64,000 bases of DNA from Krasilnikovozyma curviuscula. Lineage: Eukaryota; Basidiomycota; Tremellomycetes; Cystofilobasidiales; Mrakiaceae. The notes under the pieces are model-generated. The model did no database searches. It was not told where the DNA came from and was given only the letters and a program-made list of their open reading frames with translations. This document shows positions 45,323-57,576 of the stretch, one piece after another. The translations under genes were made by a program, and so were the position numbers. The stretch's first letter is position 1, and every line of letters begins with the position of its first letter. The DNA lies in NCBI GenBank assembly GCA_014825775.1, contig MVAQ01000029.1:62001-126000 (forward strand), read 5' to 3'.

Positions 45323-47921
45323 ATGGGTCTCAGCGCATGGAGAGTGCGTCCTTCCTCCTCCACATTTGTCTGCTGCTCACCACCGTAGCTGACCCAGCTT
45401 TGACTCTGGACTGGAAATAACAGGATCTCACACCCACACTGATAGCAGTATCATTCTTTGCCTCCCTTGGTTCGCTTTCATTTGGGTACGATGTCAGTAA
45501 TTTTCGCTTGTAGAATACCGTGCCGGTCTATTGTGTCTGACATTCTCAATGCTCTTTCTTTTTCTCTCTGTGCTTAAATGTAGAATGGCTGGTGGGGGAC
45601 TATTTTGGGGGCTACATGTAGGCTCTCTGAATTTCTCTGTCATCTGTGTTTGTTCAATCTCTGACTTGCTCTCATATTTCCGCCCCAGACTTCAACGATG
45701 AGTTCGGTTCTCTCACCACCGACGGCGGCAAAACACACACCTTGTCCTCCCAGGAACAATCATCTGGAACAGCCCTTGGTACAGCTGGAATCATGATTGG
45801 TGAGTCAGCAATGTGTTTCCTTTTCATATTTGCCGGGGTCTCAAGGACAAAACACCGAGCCGCTGCTGACACTTCGTTTTAAAAACATAGGTTGCCTGTT
45901 CGCATCGCAACTAAATGAGGCTGTTGGTAGGAAAAATGTCTTCGTCATCCTCGGTGGTGTTGGTATTATCGGTGCGCTTATCCAGGCGACGTCGACGATC
46001 CACCATTCGTTTTGGCAGCTCATCGCTGGAAAGATTATCTTGAACATTTCTGTCGGTTTAGCAGCATCGTAAGCCTACTCTATTTACACTTCTTGGAGCC
46101 AGATGATGACATGCTGATCGGCTGAACGGCTCATTGTGTTTTTTTGTTGTTGACAGGTGCGTCGGTGTTTACCTTGCAGAATGCTCTCCGCCATCAGCTA
46201 GAGGATTCCTGCTGGGTTTCTACTCCATTTCTCAAAACATAGGATACATAATCGCAGCTGGAACTACGTATGGAGTCGTGTACCGGGAAGGTACGTTCTA
46301 TTTTCGTAACAAGCTGCAATCGACATCACTAATTTCTTTCAAATTTAGATTCCCTCAACTGGATGCTCCCTATCTGTCTACAATTCATTGTTCCATCAAT
46401 TATCATGATTGGTTCACCTTTCCTCCCTGAATCACCCCGATGGCTGGTCAGTAAAGGCCGCAACGAAGAGGCAGCCAGTTCGATCCGCAAACTTCGTGGT
46501 CTGAAAGCTGGCGAGGACAGCTTGATTGAGGACGAGGTAATGGAGATCCAGGCTTCATATGAGGAGCAGAGGAGAATCCACCATGGTGTTGGCGTGAGTA
46601 ATATCTTTCCGTTGCGGTGGAGTATACAGGTCGCTGATCTGTTGACACTTCCTCTGCAATTTTTCAAGTGGATAGAGCTGTTTAAGGGCGCCAACCGCCG
46701 CCGTACACTAATTGCAATTGGAATACAGTGTCTCCAACAAGCTCAAGGAGTCAGTTTTGTTGTAAGCAATGGTTTTTATGTTTGAAACAGCAATGAAGCG
46801 AGCGCTGACCGCCCATCTCTTCCTCAGTCGAATTTCTTGCTAGTTTTATTCGAGCAGATTGGTATCCAAAATGCATACCTCATTGTTCTTATGAGTTAGT
46901 ATTATTCCCTGTTAGTTCGTATTGTGTATGGGTGTGACTGACACATTCTTGTGCCGCTCCAATTTCAGTTTACGTCGATTTGTTCGTGTTCTCGTTTGGA
47001 AACTTTATTCTTCCAGATAAATTCGGACGAAGAACCCTTCTGCTGGTAGGATCATTTGTCATGACCTCATGCATGTTGATAGTCGCTGCTGTCTCCACCG
47101 TGGAAGCCTCTCCAACCGGAAAGCTCGCCAACCTCCTAATTGCGTCCATCTTCATCTGGGTCGCCGTTTTCTCCTGCACTTGGAGCTCAATGGTGAATTC
47201 TTTTCAGTTGGGTTTTAAATTCCGCATAACTAATCAACTGGCTTGGAATTGATAGATCTGGACAATTTGTGGTGAAATCAGCTCTAACCCGCTCAGGGAA
47301 AAGACGATGGCACTTTCTGCCTTTTGTGGTTTCGCTGTCGGCCTTATAATCAACTTCGTGGTACCCTACATTGTGAGTCTACACCATTTCTTCAGAAGAC
47401 GCGACTTTGCATCTAGATGTCCAGAGTGACGCGACCTGAAACTAACGTTGACTCATCTTGTAACTACAGCAAAACGCTCAGTATGCAAATCTCGGAGGAC
47501 AAATTGGATATATTTGGTTCGGTGAGTGCATCCATGATCTTTTGACGTTCAGAGCTTGTCGCTAAAGCTGCATCGTCTATCCCATTTACAAAAGGGTTCT
47601 CCTTTATTTCTTGGTTTTTCGCCTTCTTCTTTGTCCCAGAAACTAAGAACAGGACTCTCGGTACGTCTCCTTCGTTAAACAAACTCATGCTGCTTCATTC
47701 TCTGATATTCTTGTTGCTCAACCATCACAGAGGAGCTCGACCATATGTTCGAAGCCCGTGTACCTACACGCCAGTTTTCAACATACGACACTTCTGCCAT
47801 TGTTGCGCAGAAGCTTGACCTTATTCCCAACCCTACCAACATAAAAAAGGCCGCAGGAGAGTCCCAGCACATTGATAACCCTCAGAAGGAGTATGGAAAT
47901 CAGCGGGCGAGCAGCGAGTAA
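45323..47921 (+). CDS. MFS sugar transporter (sugar porter family)
   Basis: Plasma-membrane sugar/proton symporter or facilitator. Fourteen exons: 45323-45343, 45424-45492, 45584-45617, 45689-45799, 45891-46068, 46157-46290, 46349-46593, 46669-46761, 46828-46894, 46969-47192, 47256-47372, 47470-47521, 47595-47660 and 47731-47921; 533 residues, frame closed. Family motifs: FASLGSLSFGYDNGWWGTIL; EAVGRKNVF (loop 2-3 type G/R motif); GVYLAECSPPSARG; SPFLPESPRWLV (PESPR); QQAQGVSFV; DKFGRRTLLL (second RRT motif); and VPETKNRTLEELD (PETK). The C-terminal tail is polar. The specificity (hexose, maltose, polyol) cannot be read from sequence. Confidence 0.92.
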
Positions 47922-48911
47922 AATGTAATTATCAGCTTTTAGGAGAAGTATGTACGAATGGAGACAACACGATTGTGGTAAAACATTTTGAAAGTGCATG
48001 TTACCATCAATGAGTTACTGCAGAGCTGGTTTCCAGCAAACGCTCACTCGCCGCAATTCGAGATCGACCACCTCCTTTTAGAGATCTCAAGGCTCTCTTG
48101 AAGTCCCCCTGACTTTGAAGGTAAGCAAAGAATCTACTTACCTCCCAGATGTCAATCAATAGCAAACTTCAGTAAGAAATCTTCAGAGCGACGATTACAT
48201 TGAAAGCAGGACCTGTCAAAGCGAAATGCGGCGTACTGGGTGCCGATAAGTTTTGCAGACTGTATGGGAAGGAATATTAACTTTTGAGTCGATCTGTTAG
48301 TAAATAGCAAGATGAAGCCGCTATGAGAGGCTCTGAATCTATGATCCTGTTGGGTACGACGTAGGTTGCTCAGCTTTGACGCGCTAAGCGAACCAAGATG
48401 TAGAAAAAAGGCGAGCAAATGACCTTTGTTTTGGGCGGGAGAGACCAAGTTTTAGGAAAGAAGAGTTCCCGATACGAGGTGTCCTTGTATATGTGAGGGT
48501 TGCGCCAATGGCCCTGACTTCAGAGCTAACTTGTTGGTCATCTCTGGCTCATCAATATTGCAGCACCTGCACAGACTGGCAATTTTGCGTAAGTGTGGTC
48601 ACCCTAGTCCATCACGACAGATTTGGGGTCGGCAAGCCAGCAGAAGAGAGCTCTCTCCTGCCTAATCTCTGCTCCTTCCCAAACCTATGTCTTTTCGCCT
48701 CTTTTATGACCTTCTGGGTTTCCTGAACAACGGGCAGCGATATAACAGTGGAGATCAAAGTTAATTTATACCCCGCATGCCTCTAGGAGGAAATTAGCCA
48801 CGCGTTAGGATCGCGTCTCATATTTTGGTGGCTTTAGCTGCCATCTTTTTTTCCTCTTGCTGTTGTTTTTCGAACTCTAACTACAACGAAGACCAGATCA
48901 CTGCTGAAAGC
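47922..48911. other. 1-kb intergenic stretch
   Basis: Between two plus-strand genes. Short frames only; no domain, repeat or RNA gene seen. An open frame continues upstream of the GT90 ATG to about 48825 but begins with a non-ATG codon. Confidence 0.5.
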
Positions 48912-51814
48912 ATGCATTCTCGACGACGGGCTCACTCACGCCCAATTAACCCAGCCCACCTGGGCCTCGGAGTCAGCATCAATGGCAACGGCTCCTCCGC
49001 CCACTCGACGACGGCCTATCAGATCCACCAGCCTGCCCAGCTGCAGGAGAATGGCAGCAGCACGTTGGGCTCCCTGGGTCTTGGATTACTGAACACTGGC
49101 CATATGGGAGGACCCATGATGAGCCTGCCGTCCCCTATCTCATCCCCCGAGGATGAGAGGAGGGGCAGCAAAATGCTCAAGATTGGGAGGGAGAGGGGAA
49201 TCCGAGGCATGTTGCATCGCTACTTTGGCTGGAACACTGTAGAGGACGATCTCTCAACATCAACAAGCACCAGGAGAAGGAGCACATCAGCCTCAACCAC
49301 CGTGTCCAGGGTCTCCAGTGTGTCGTCAATTTCGACGACCAAAGACTCGCCGCCGCTGCAGCAGCACCAACGTGAAAAATCCCCTTCGTCTCACCGTGCT
49401 CGACGATACTGGACCTCTCTATCAACAAGGAATAAGTCCTCCATCAAAGCAGCTCTCATCTTTATCATCTCACTGTATCTCTTCTGGCGGATAGTCTCGT
49501 CGTTCAACAGCAGTTCGCCCACCGCCAAAGTGACGCGTCGAGTAAAACCCTCCCTTCGTGGAATCCCCCAGTCCCAACAACGTTCGTCGTCTTCGTCACG
49601 TATAGGAAGCAGTGGTGGTGGTGCTGGGTCACAGGCGTTAGACGACGACGACGATGTGAGCAACGACGATGACCATGAATTCCAGCCGTCCGGATGGCTC
49701 CGTACATCTCTCAAAGGTGCCAAACACCCTATCTTTGACCTTGTTTTCAACGCAGAAGGAAGGTGGAATGCTACACTTGCTGACTTACCTAAATCTGTGA
49801 GTTCTACACGCGCCTCGTACCTGTTCCACTCTAACAATTAACATATTTGCAGCTATCCGAAGCAACTACGTCCTACCTATCCTCACACAATAACATGCCA
49901 CCGCCGGCGTCATTTTCATCGCTGGTGTCCACCCTGCTCCCTCCGATCCCACGAGCAGCAGGTGGCTCGTATTCGCCGCCGTCAAAAGACAGCCAGCCTT
50001 GGCCGCTCACCTTGCTCCTGCCGACAGCGAACGAAGTCACCCGAATCCACCACTACCTCAGTCTCTCACCGCGTGAGGCCCGCAATCGAACTATCACTCT
50101 CTTGGACGGCGTCGACAACGAAGACAACGGACTGTGTGAGATCCAGTTTGGGGCCAAGGTCAAAGATAAGGATGCTAGTAAGAATACGAACGGTGTCAGA
50201 GTTGTGTGTAAAGATTCGAGTGATGAGGATTTAGCTCAACAGGCAAGGGCGATTGAGAAGAGACTCGTGTCTGTCGGGGCAGGCAAACTGTTGGGTGGAG
50301 CAGAAGGTCGTGTGGTTCTTGACTTGGTGAATATTTCTGCACTTTCTCTGTTGGATTTCTGTCAGCTGATATTTTCTTTTCCCTTTTTATAAGGTCGGCG
50401 AATCTCCTCAGTTCATACCGAACTCCTGGAGGGCTACTGCGAAAAGTCATGTCAAAGCAGGTACTTGTAAGTTTCCATCAGTTCCCTTCATCAACGTTTC
50501 TCTGCCATCTCATATAGCCTTCTTCATTTCCACAGTTAAAGATGACCCCGTTTCATATAGTGATACTATGTCGTGGTCTGCCGCGTGTCCTGTCGGCTCA
50601 AAACTCCAAAGATTCCTGACAGCTACATCCCTTCAACAACCACCCGCACCAACAGGCATTATCGCACCTTCATTCCTGCACGCATTGCCCAATGCGTTGT
50701 CAGCATGCACGTACCCGGACTTGATGAACCACCACCCGCTGCTGGCGTCGACAAAGTGGAATGGGACCGAGGTCGATCAGAGCCCCGTCTTGAGGCTCGC
50801 GGGAAAGAGATTCGAAGGTGTTGGTGGAGAGATTTTGAGTCTTGGCCTCGGTGCTGAGGAGGATAGCTCAGAGGAAGAGGTGTTCTGGGAGAAGGATGTT
50901 CCTTGGGAGGATAAAGGTACATTTATCGCCATATCATCGTTTCTGGTGCTCGAAATAACCTGAACTTTTTCACCACTACAGTTGGTAATCGGGTCTTCTA
51001 TCGTGGTCCAGTTTCCAACCTCCCATCGCCGTCACTGGCCATGTCATCCACATCCTACCGCCTCAACCTCCTCCCTCAAACACCTCTCCCAGAAACGTTC
51101 CCCCACACGCTTACCGTATCGAGCAACAGGAACATTCAAGAGTTTCAGTTTCTGCCTGGGAAGCCTGGGAAAGACGTCTGGGATCGGTGGAACTTCGTTA
51201 ACGCTGCTTTTGAAGATGCAGGTTCTGGAGATGAGATTGATTGTGTTGGTGAGGAGATGGAGTGTGAAGAGCTTGTAAGTATACATCTACAGTGGTAAAT
51301 CCTTTCTCTACCTTCACCATTCTGATGTACTGTCATCCATTGTTACCGGCACAGCGACTGAAACTTCGAGTAGATCTCTCGACCCACGCCTGGCGTCGCA
51401 AGAAGTTCATCTTCCTCCTTTCACCCAACCCACCTCGTCAAGCATTCCTCTCTGGCTCCCTAGTGTTTTGGGTTGGTGCTGAGGTCGGTCCTTGGCACAA
51501 CATTGCTGTTCCTTGGGTACACTATGTTCCTGTTGCAGTACGTCTTCTTTCTACTGAATCAACTGAGTAAATGTTACCTCCAGTGTTGACCATGTGCTTT
51601 TGATACTATTTTCTTCCAGCCTGATTTCTCTGACTTGCCATCCTCAGTCTTGTTCTTCCGTTCAAGAGATGACTACGCTAAACGAATCGCTGGTCACGGC
51701 CAACGACTAGCAAAGGAAGTACTAACTCCCAAAGGAGAAGCTTTGGGTCTCGTCGGAGTACTTGGGGAATGGTCTAGAGTTTGGGATGGGCAGAGATCCT
51801 CTGCGAAGGCGTAG
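48912..51814 (+). CDS. GT90/CAP10-type glycosyltransferase, type II membrane protein
   Basis: Predicted Golgi glycosyltransferase of the family named after cryptococcal Cap10 (xylosyl- or glucosyltransferases). Seven exons: 48912-49796, 49853-50326, 50394-50466, 50536-50916, 50982-51274, 51355-51537 and 51620-51814; 827 residues, frame closed. A Ser/Arg-rich cytosolic N-terminus of about 175 residues precedes a single anchor (about residues 177-199, IKAALIFIISLYLFWRIVSS), then a Ser-rich stem. The luminal part has FDLVFNAEGRWNATLADLP. The C-terminal third carries CAP10-like WVHYVPVAPDFSDL followed by DDYAKRIAGHGQRLAKEVL. The usual Asp-x-Asp-Gly segment before this motif is not obvious; FIFLLSPNPPRQAF stands there. 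Family membership therefore rests mainly on the C-terminal motif. Confidence 0.68.
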
Positions 51815-52889
51815 AAATGGTAATGGGATCTGTTTATAGATTTGAGAGAGAGGGCCGAAGAACTTTCGCTGTTGTATTGCATCATGTCCATCATGTCTGT
51901 TTGAGAAGTAAACTTTAGTGTTTTGAAACAAATTCAATCCATAGATGTCATTATTACGTATGTTGATGGTTGTCCATCGCTATCACTGCCGATGCCGTGA
52001 ATGCTGAGATATCTTCCACTGTTGAGAGATTCATTTGCAGTTATCACTTCAGCGATCTTATATGCCATCTTAAATTCGTTCAATTATATTTGACCGAAAC
52101 AGAAACGCCGTTAACAGCCATTCGATCCCTTATATTCCCAAAGACTTAGTGCTAAATTGACTGTTCAACCAGATTCGACTGGTTTCATCCTCGACGTTTT
52201 GCTCTTGACACTTAAGTTCTGCGATCAAGGGTGCATACCACCACCGCACTAACCTAACCGCACTGGGAGTAATTTCAAGGATCCCCCCACCGTCAGTTCT
52301 TTCTTCAATGCGGCCAGATACCCAAATGTTTCTTCCTACGGCTGGCGAGCTGCCGATCACAAAAATGAGGAAGTACATCGAGTGAGAATTTGGAATTGTG
52401 ACATAATTCGTATGTTATGAGAAGGGACGACTCTCATCTACTCGCAACATATATGAAAGAAGTTGAAAAATGCCTGCCGGTCTCAATGTCTCGTTCCTCC
52501 CTGAGTGGCCTAAATTTAGTTTTGAGAGAATCGCTTTGATCAACTCTCCGAGTTACGGAACGTCAACGGAGTTAGCATCAATAGCGTCCTGTTTTTTTTC
52601 CGCAAAACCTGCGCGCCATACGTTCCGCTGATTTCAGGAAAGGAAATCTGCACGTAACTGATTTCGTCTAGTTGTCTGAGGATGTATAGAAATACTACTA
52701 ATATGAACCTATCCTGCAGGCAATTTAGATTGTTGTGTGGACGGATGCCACAGATCAGTGCCTCGATGGCCGACAGATGCCACCATCGCCCGCAGCTCTC
52801 TGCTTCTGCAATATTCAAAGATAGGATATAATAGAGGTGTAGCATAGTAGGGTTATCCTAAATGTTGAATACAAGATAGCCATTGCACC
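51815..52889. other. 1.1-kb convergent intergenic stretch
   Basis: Between the GT90 stop (plus) and the VPS3-like stop (minus), so it needs no promoter for either. Only short frames without domains are seen. Unusually long for a tail-to-tail gap here; a non-coding transcript cannot be excluded. Confidence 0.45.
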
Positions 52890-55800
52890 TCATGCAAGAG
52901 AGATCTCATGGGCCTCACTGTCACTATGATCCTCCGTGCCAAATGGAACCTTCTCGGTCACAACTTCATCTGTGTCCCCTATCTGTGATCTGTCTTTCTC
53001 ATCTAACTCCATAATAGACTTTTCATTCTCGGGTGGTAATGCGGAAACTGAATCTGGTGGTGGAGTAGGTGCTCGAAGTGTGGTGGATGGAATGGATGAG
53101 ATTGCAGTGTAATACTCGTCTTGAACCTGTGAGACAAAGTGAACGGTGAGCACAGCCCCTTGGGAGAGAGATATCACAACTTACAGCAAAGTTCTCACCC
53201 AGCGCTAAGGCCTTCAAAACTAAGACAAAACCGTATGGAGTTGTTAGCGTGATTATATGTGAGTGTCAGCGAAGGGAGGGCCAACTCACTGATAGTTTCG
53301 TGCTTTCCATGAACGTCCTTTCTCACACTCCTCACAAGATAACTGTTTAAAGGTGAAAGTGGCCATTCAACTGGGATGGCGGGCAAGACTTCAAGGATGT
53401 CCAAATGTATTGATGGATCGGAAAGGACGGAGGAATACTGTTCTATCGTTGTCGATCTGGAAAGAAAAGGAACAGAAGATCAGGCCGAATGTGCATGATT
53501 GATTAAAGTAAGACGACTCTTACAGATTAAAGAGGGCATCATCTATGAGCTGAAGGAGAGGAAACAGCATTGACAGAGTGAGTAAGCAGATCACTTCACC
53601 AGGCAGGCAGGGCTCTAAACGCTACTCACCACATCAATCGCCAAATCCTTCGCCTCGTCAATATCAATTGTTCTTCTCCCTTTCCGCCTCTTCTTTTCAG
53701 TAACAAGGATGATTCTTAGCATTTCCTTTGCTTGCGCAAGAAGGACGCTCTTCAATTCCACCGTTGTTTCGTGTTCAGAGATAGAGGGCGAAATGTGAGG
53801 GTGATAGTTTTTGTTCAGATTCTTGTCGACTGGAAATGGAGTAGGATGATCAGTCTACGGAATAAAACAGAGAAGAAGGAAGAAGCTTAGGGTGACTGAC
53901 TCAAATCTTCGATGTCCCACAGCCCTCCATCAACCCCCCACTCATCCTTCAACCCAAACTCAACCTCAACGTCATCTTCCCACGCTAGTCCGTCTTTCTT
54001 CTTCCCCTCCTTATCTTCACCACTATTTCCCAGATCTCCAAACAACCTTAGCACCAGTCTGAAGTCCACACCCGCCTCCCTAACCCACCGGGCGGTCTCC
54101 TCTGTGAACGCGCATTCTTTGAGGTTGCCGATGAGCGCCTGGTGGTAGATGTACCGTGCGCTTGTATCGTCTTCTAGCAGACCTAGCGCCGCGGAGAGAG
54201 ATGATGTTCCAGAGGTCAATAGGAGGGAAGATGCAATCGAGAGGGAGGATGACGTTGGTTGGAGCGTGTAGAGAGCGGAGGAGGTGTGCATGAGAATGGA
54301 GGATCGAGTAGGGGCCGAGAGAGGGGCGTTGCCGGTGGGAGTGAGCGGGGATTGTATAGAATAATCAGAAGGGGTTGGTGGAAGAGTGATTGTCGCAACT
54401 GTTGGCGGTGACGAAGGTGGTGTGAGGCCGCTTCCACCTTCAGGTTCGTAAGTGTCTATTGGAGGGGAGAGCTGGGGTGGTGATCCTAGAGAATCGGTGT
54501 CTGCTATTGGCTGAGGAGAAAGGTCTTGAGTTGGTTGAGGATGCTGATGGGGCTGTGTCTGAGACGATGATGGTGGTCGTAGAAGCGGGATTCTGACTTT
54601 AGACAGCATCGTATCCCTCTCACCCTGAGGCACCCAGATCCCACTTCCCGCCGCCCTTCGCAACGCCCTTCCGGTTCCTATACTCCCACCAGTGGAGGAT
54701 GAGGTCTTCAGATCAATTTCCTGAATTACTTCGAGGGTGTCGAGTGAATGGACAACAATTTTGCCACTCCTGAGCAATGAGTAAATCTCCCCACCTATAC
54801 CTGATACTTCTTCCTCATTCTCACTGAGACTTTCAGGGGGTAGATACACAATAGATTTTGGGTGGCTTTCCCATCCCACAGTACCACGCACGGGATCGCC
54901 TTCGCCAGAGATGAACAGGCCCATGGTCGACTCCTCGTTGTTGCAACTGGTAAGGAGGAATTCTTGGGGCGAGATGACGCTGATGTTGGGTTTCACTTTA
55001 AAGTTGAGAGGTGTAGGCGATTGTGAGACGGGAATGATCTCTGTCATGCTTGACCTGCTGAGCGTTAGTAGAGAATAAGAGAGAGCGGTCGAGAGGAAGA
55101 GGGAATTCGAGGAGAGCGACGCGTGGGTGAAAAGTTCAGGCAGCGGGATTTCCTATCAAAATTTAAGGAGGTAACGTTGGGTTTTCACGTTAAAAGGGGT
55201 GGAAAGAACAAAGTGATGAAAGCAAAGCGATGAAAAGCTGACCTTGATTGAAAACAACCTCCCACCGAGCCTAAACAACCCGATACTTTTTCTCTTAACT
55301 ATACAGAGCGTGACTTCGTTCTTCTCAGCATTTTCGTATGATGGTGTTTCGTCATATGTGATGGTGACTACACCTCTGATGGGAGATATGAGACCAGATG
55401 GTACTGGCGAGAGATCGGGTAAGTTGAGGAAGTGAAGAGTCGATTCTGGGGACGAGGCCACCGACAATAAAATGGATCAAAAGGATATGGAAATCAGCGC
55501 GAAGAGTATTCAAAGGACAGACTGAAATCGTGGAGGGATCTCACCTGAAAGAACAAGAAGTTTGCCTATTTCTGAAAAGAGTAGCATTTCGTCTATGGGT
55601 CGTTTTGGAAACAGAGAATGGGAGTGACGAAGAGCGTATGGATCCTGAAGTCCAAAAAATTGGCAAGTCAGAGGTCAGATTCAGAAGCCCAGAAGTCGCC
55701 TTGTGCTTGCTCACGGAGGATGTCGAGGATTGGGCGAGAGTGAACCAAAGGATTGACCCTTCGGACGTTCCGATATATATATTGTTTTCTAGGATAGAAA

Positions 55801-56144
55801 GACACAACTTGTTTCAGTGCGGCTGCCAAAAAGAGGCAACGGGCCATTATCACAGCGAAACAGCACTTACCGTACCCCTCGCAACATCGGATGGTCACCT
55901 TAGGTCCAATGACTGGGCCATCACCCAGCAAGTCCTGTTTCCCAGGAGGACCATTAGCAGACACAGGGGTTCTTTGAGGTAACAGGCTGAGAAGAGCTCT
56001 TGCAGCTGGGTTATTGTCTATAACTGTTTGCTGAGGTGTGGGTGACGATGCTGGAGGAGGGGGCTGGTTTGAGATAAAGCGAGCAATGTCCGTCACCAGG
56101 GGAACGAGACCAAGTTCCTGCCTTGAAGAATCTGAAGCCATCAT
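52890..56144 (-). CDS. CNH-domain vacuolar sorting protein (Vps3/TGFBRAP1-like)
   Basis: Predicted subunit of a vacuolar tethering complex (CORVET-type, Rab5 effector). Ten exons: 56144-55871, 55788-55715, 55644-55545, 55445-55243, 55152-53901, 53829-53630, 53549-53524, 53456-53290, 53219-53185 and 53126-52890; 855 residues, frame closed. A citron-homology (CNH) beta-propeller domain is recognised from NNIYIGTSEGSILWFTL, PIDEMLLFSEIGKLLVLS, LISPIRGVVTITYDE, CIVKRKSIGLFRL and GLFISGEGDPVRGTVGWESH. A Ser/Pro-rich insert follows. The C-terminal part has LLAQAKEMLRIILVTEKKRR and KALALGENFAVQDEYY. The frame stays open upstream of the chosen Met, so the start is uncertain. Long C-terminal clathrin-type repeats of full-length Vps3 are not seen. 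Confidence 0.75.
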
Positions 56145-56599
56145 GCCCTGGTAGACGATGGGCTCTTCTGGAGAAACACTCAGCGCCTGCAGCGAGCAGG
56201 ACTTATGTAGCCCCTTCCTGGTACCGTTCCAGAGCACTTGTTGATGGTTAGAGAGCTCGACTATGACTAAGAGCTGAAATCAGCTTGAAGGCAGCGGAGG
56301 GGCTAATTTATCTCCTATTAGCTTTTCGAAGCAGATGGATGAGCAGGGTTAGTTCAATGGGCTGAGATAGAGCCGACCTGGACATCCAAAACGCAAGGAA
56401 ACAAATATTTCCAGCCCTGTATCATTTTGCACTCCTTTCTTTAAGTTTTCTAGGGATACCAACGATATCACTGAATTTCTTGACCTCTCAGGCCAGAATC
56501 TCATTCCGACGTGCCACCAGCTGTTGAATCAGAGCCATCGTCCAAGTGAGCAGACAATTGTACAGGATCAGCAGTGGACTGGATACAAATCTGTAGAAG
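56145..56599. promoter_or_regulatory. divergent promoter region, VPS3-like / NECAP
   Basis: 455 bases between two divergent start codons, both for membrane-traffic proteins. The VPS3-like frame continues open into this region to about 56275, so its true start may lie inside. No TATA box seen. Confidence 0.45.
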
Positions 56600-57576
56600 A
56601 TGGATGAAGAAATCACCAGTATCTTGTTCCTGTGCAGAGGAGTCAAAGGTGAGGATCTCTGTTCAACTCGTCGTTTCCTTGTGACACGTCCCTCTTGTCC
56701 TGATCTCATTCTTCCTATCGCCTTTTCTTTATGATTACCCAATTATCAACGATATTAACTGCTATATCTGATACTACACAGTCTACAAGATCCCTCCTCG
56801 AAATAAGGTCGTCGGGTACAAAGCAGCTGAATGGGGTGAGGATTCGTTCTTGTGGGAGGGAAGGATGAGGATCGTACAACGAGGTGACAGCTGCACGATT
56901 TTACTTGAGGCGAGTTGGATCACTGTGGTCTCCTAAACCTGTCTTCTATTCGTTTCTGACTGAAGGTTTCGTGTTATACGTTCGTTTATGCAGGACCAAG
57001 ACACCAACGAACTCTTCGCTTCGTCACCTTACACCGCACCAGGAACCTCGGTCGAACCAGTGTTGGACTCCAGCAGATACTTTGTGCTGCGAATTGTTGA
57101 TGAACAAGGCAGAAAAGCTAGTGTTGGAATTGGGTAGGTTCACACGTCCTTATCCTTTCGAAACATTGTTTGACTTACTATCGATCGGTTTACTATCTGA
57201 CTTAGATTTGACGAGCGATCATCTTCATTCGACTTTAATGTTGCCCTGCAAGATTATCTGAAGCGATCCTCCTCTTCCGCCTCAGACTCACCCTCATCAT
57301 CTGAGCCCGACGCACCACCACCACCAAAGAAGGATTTCTCGTTGAAGGAAGGCCAGACATTTAGCATCAGCATACCTGGTGCTGGTGGAGCGAGGAGGAA
57401 GGCGCCTGTGAAGGAAGCTGCTGCAATGTGAGTCTCAGCTTACGGTCTCATGGCCATCTTGGATGCGAAAAAAGCTTGCTGATAGAGGGTCAATCACATA
57501 TGTCTTGTTGTACAGTGGATCAGGAGGTGGGGTTCCGTTCTTGCTGCCACCACCTCCCAGTGGAAAGAAGAGGTAA
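56600..57576 (+). CDS. NECAP-like clathrin-adaptor-associated protein
   Basis: Endocytic accessory protein of the NECAP family, which binds and regulates the AP-2 clathrin adaptor. Five exons: 56600-56648, 56782-56909, 56994-57133, 57206-57427 and 57516-57576; 199 residues, frame closed. Start [16 protein letters not shown], then the PH-like PHear domain: [69 protein letters not shown] and [16 protein letters not shown] followed by VALQDYLK. The tail is Ser/Pro/Lys-rich with [14 protein letters not shown] and ends PPPPSGKKR. The second intron appears to use a GC donor (GAG|GCGAGT at 56910); the nearest GT option would insert four residues into a conserved loop. Confidence 0.88.

Noticed and set aside
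48825..48911. Upstream extension of the GT90 open frame
   Set aside because: It begins with a TTG, not ATG; the first ATG at 48912 gives a sensible cytosolic start before the membrane anchor.
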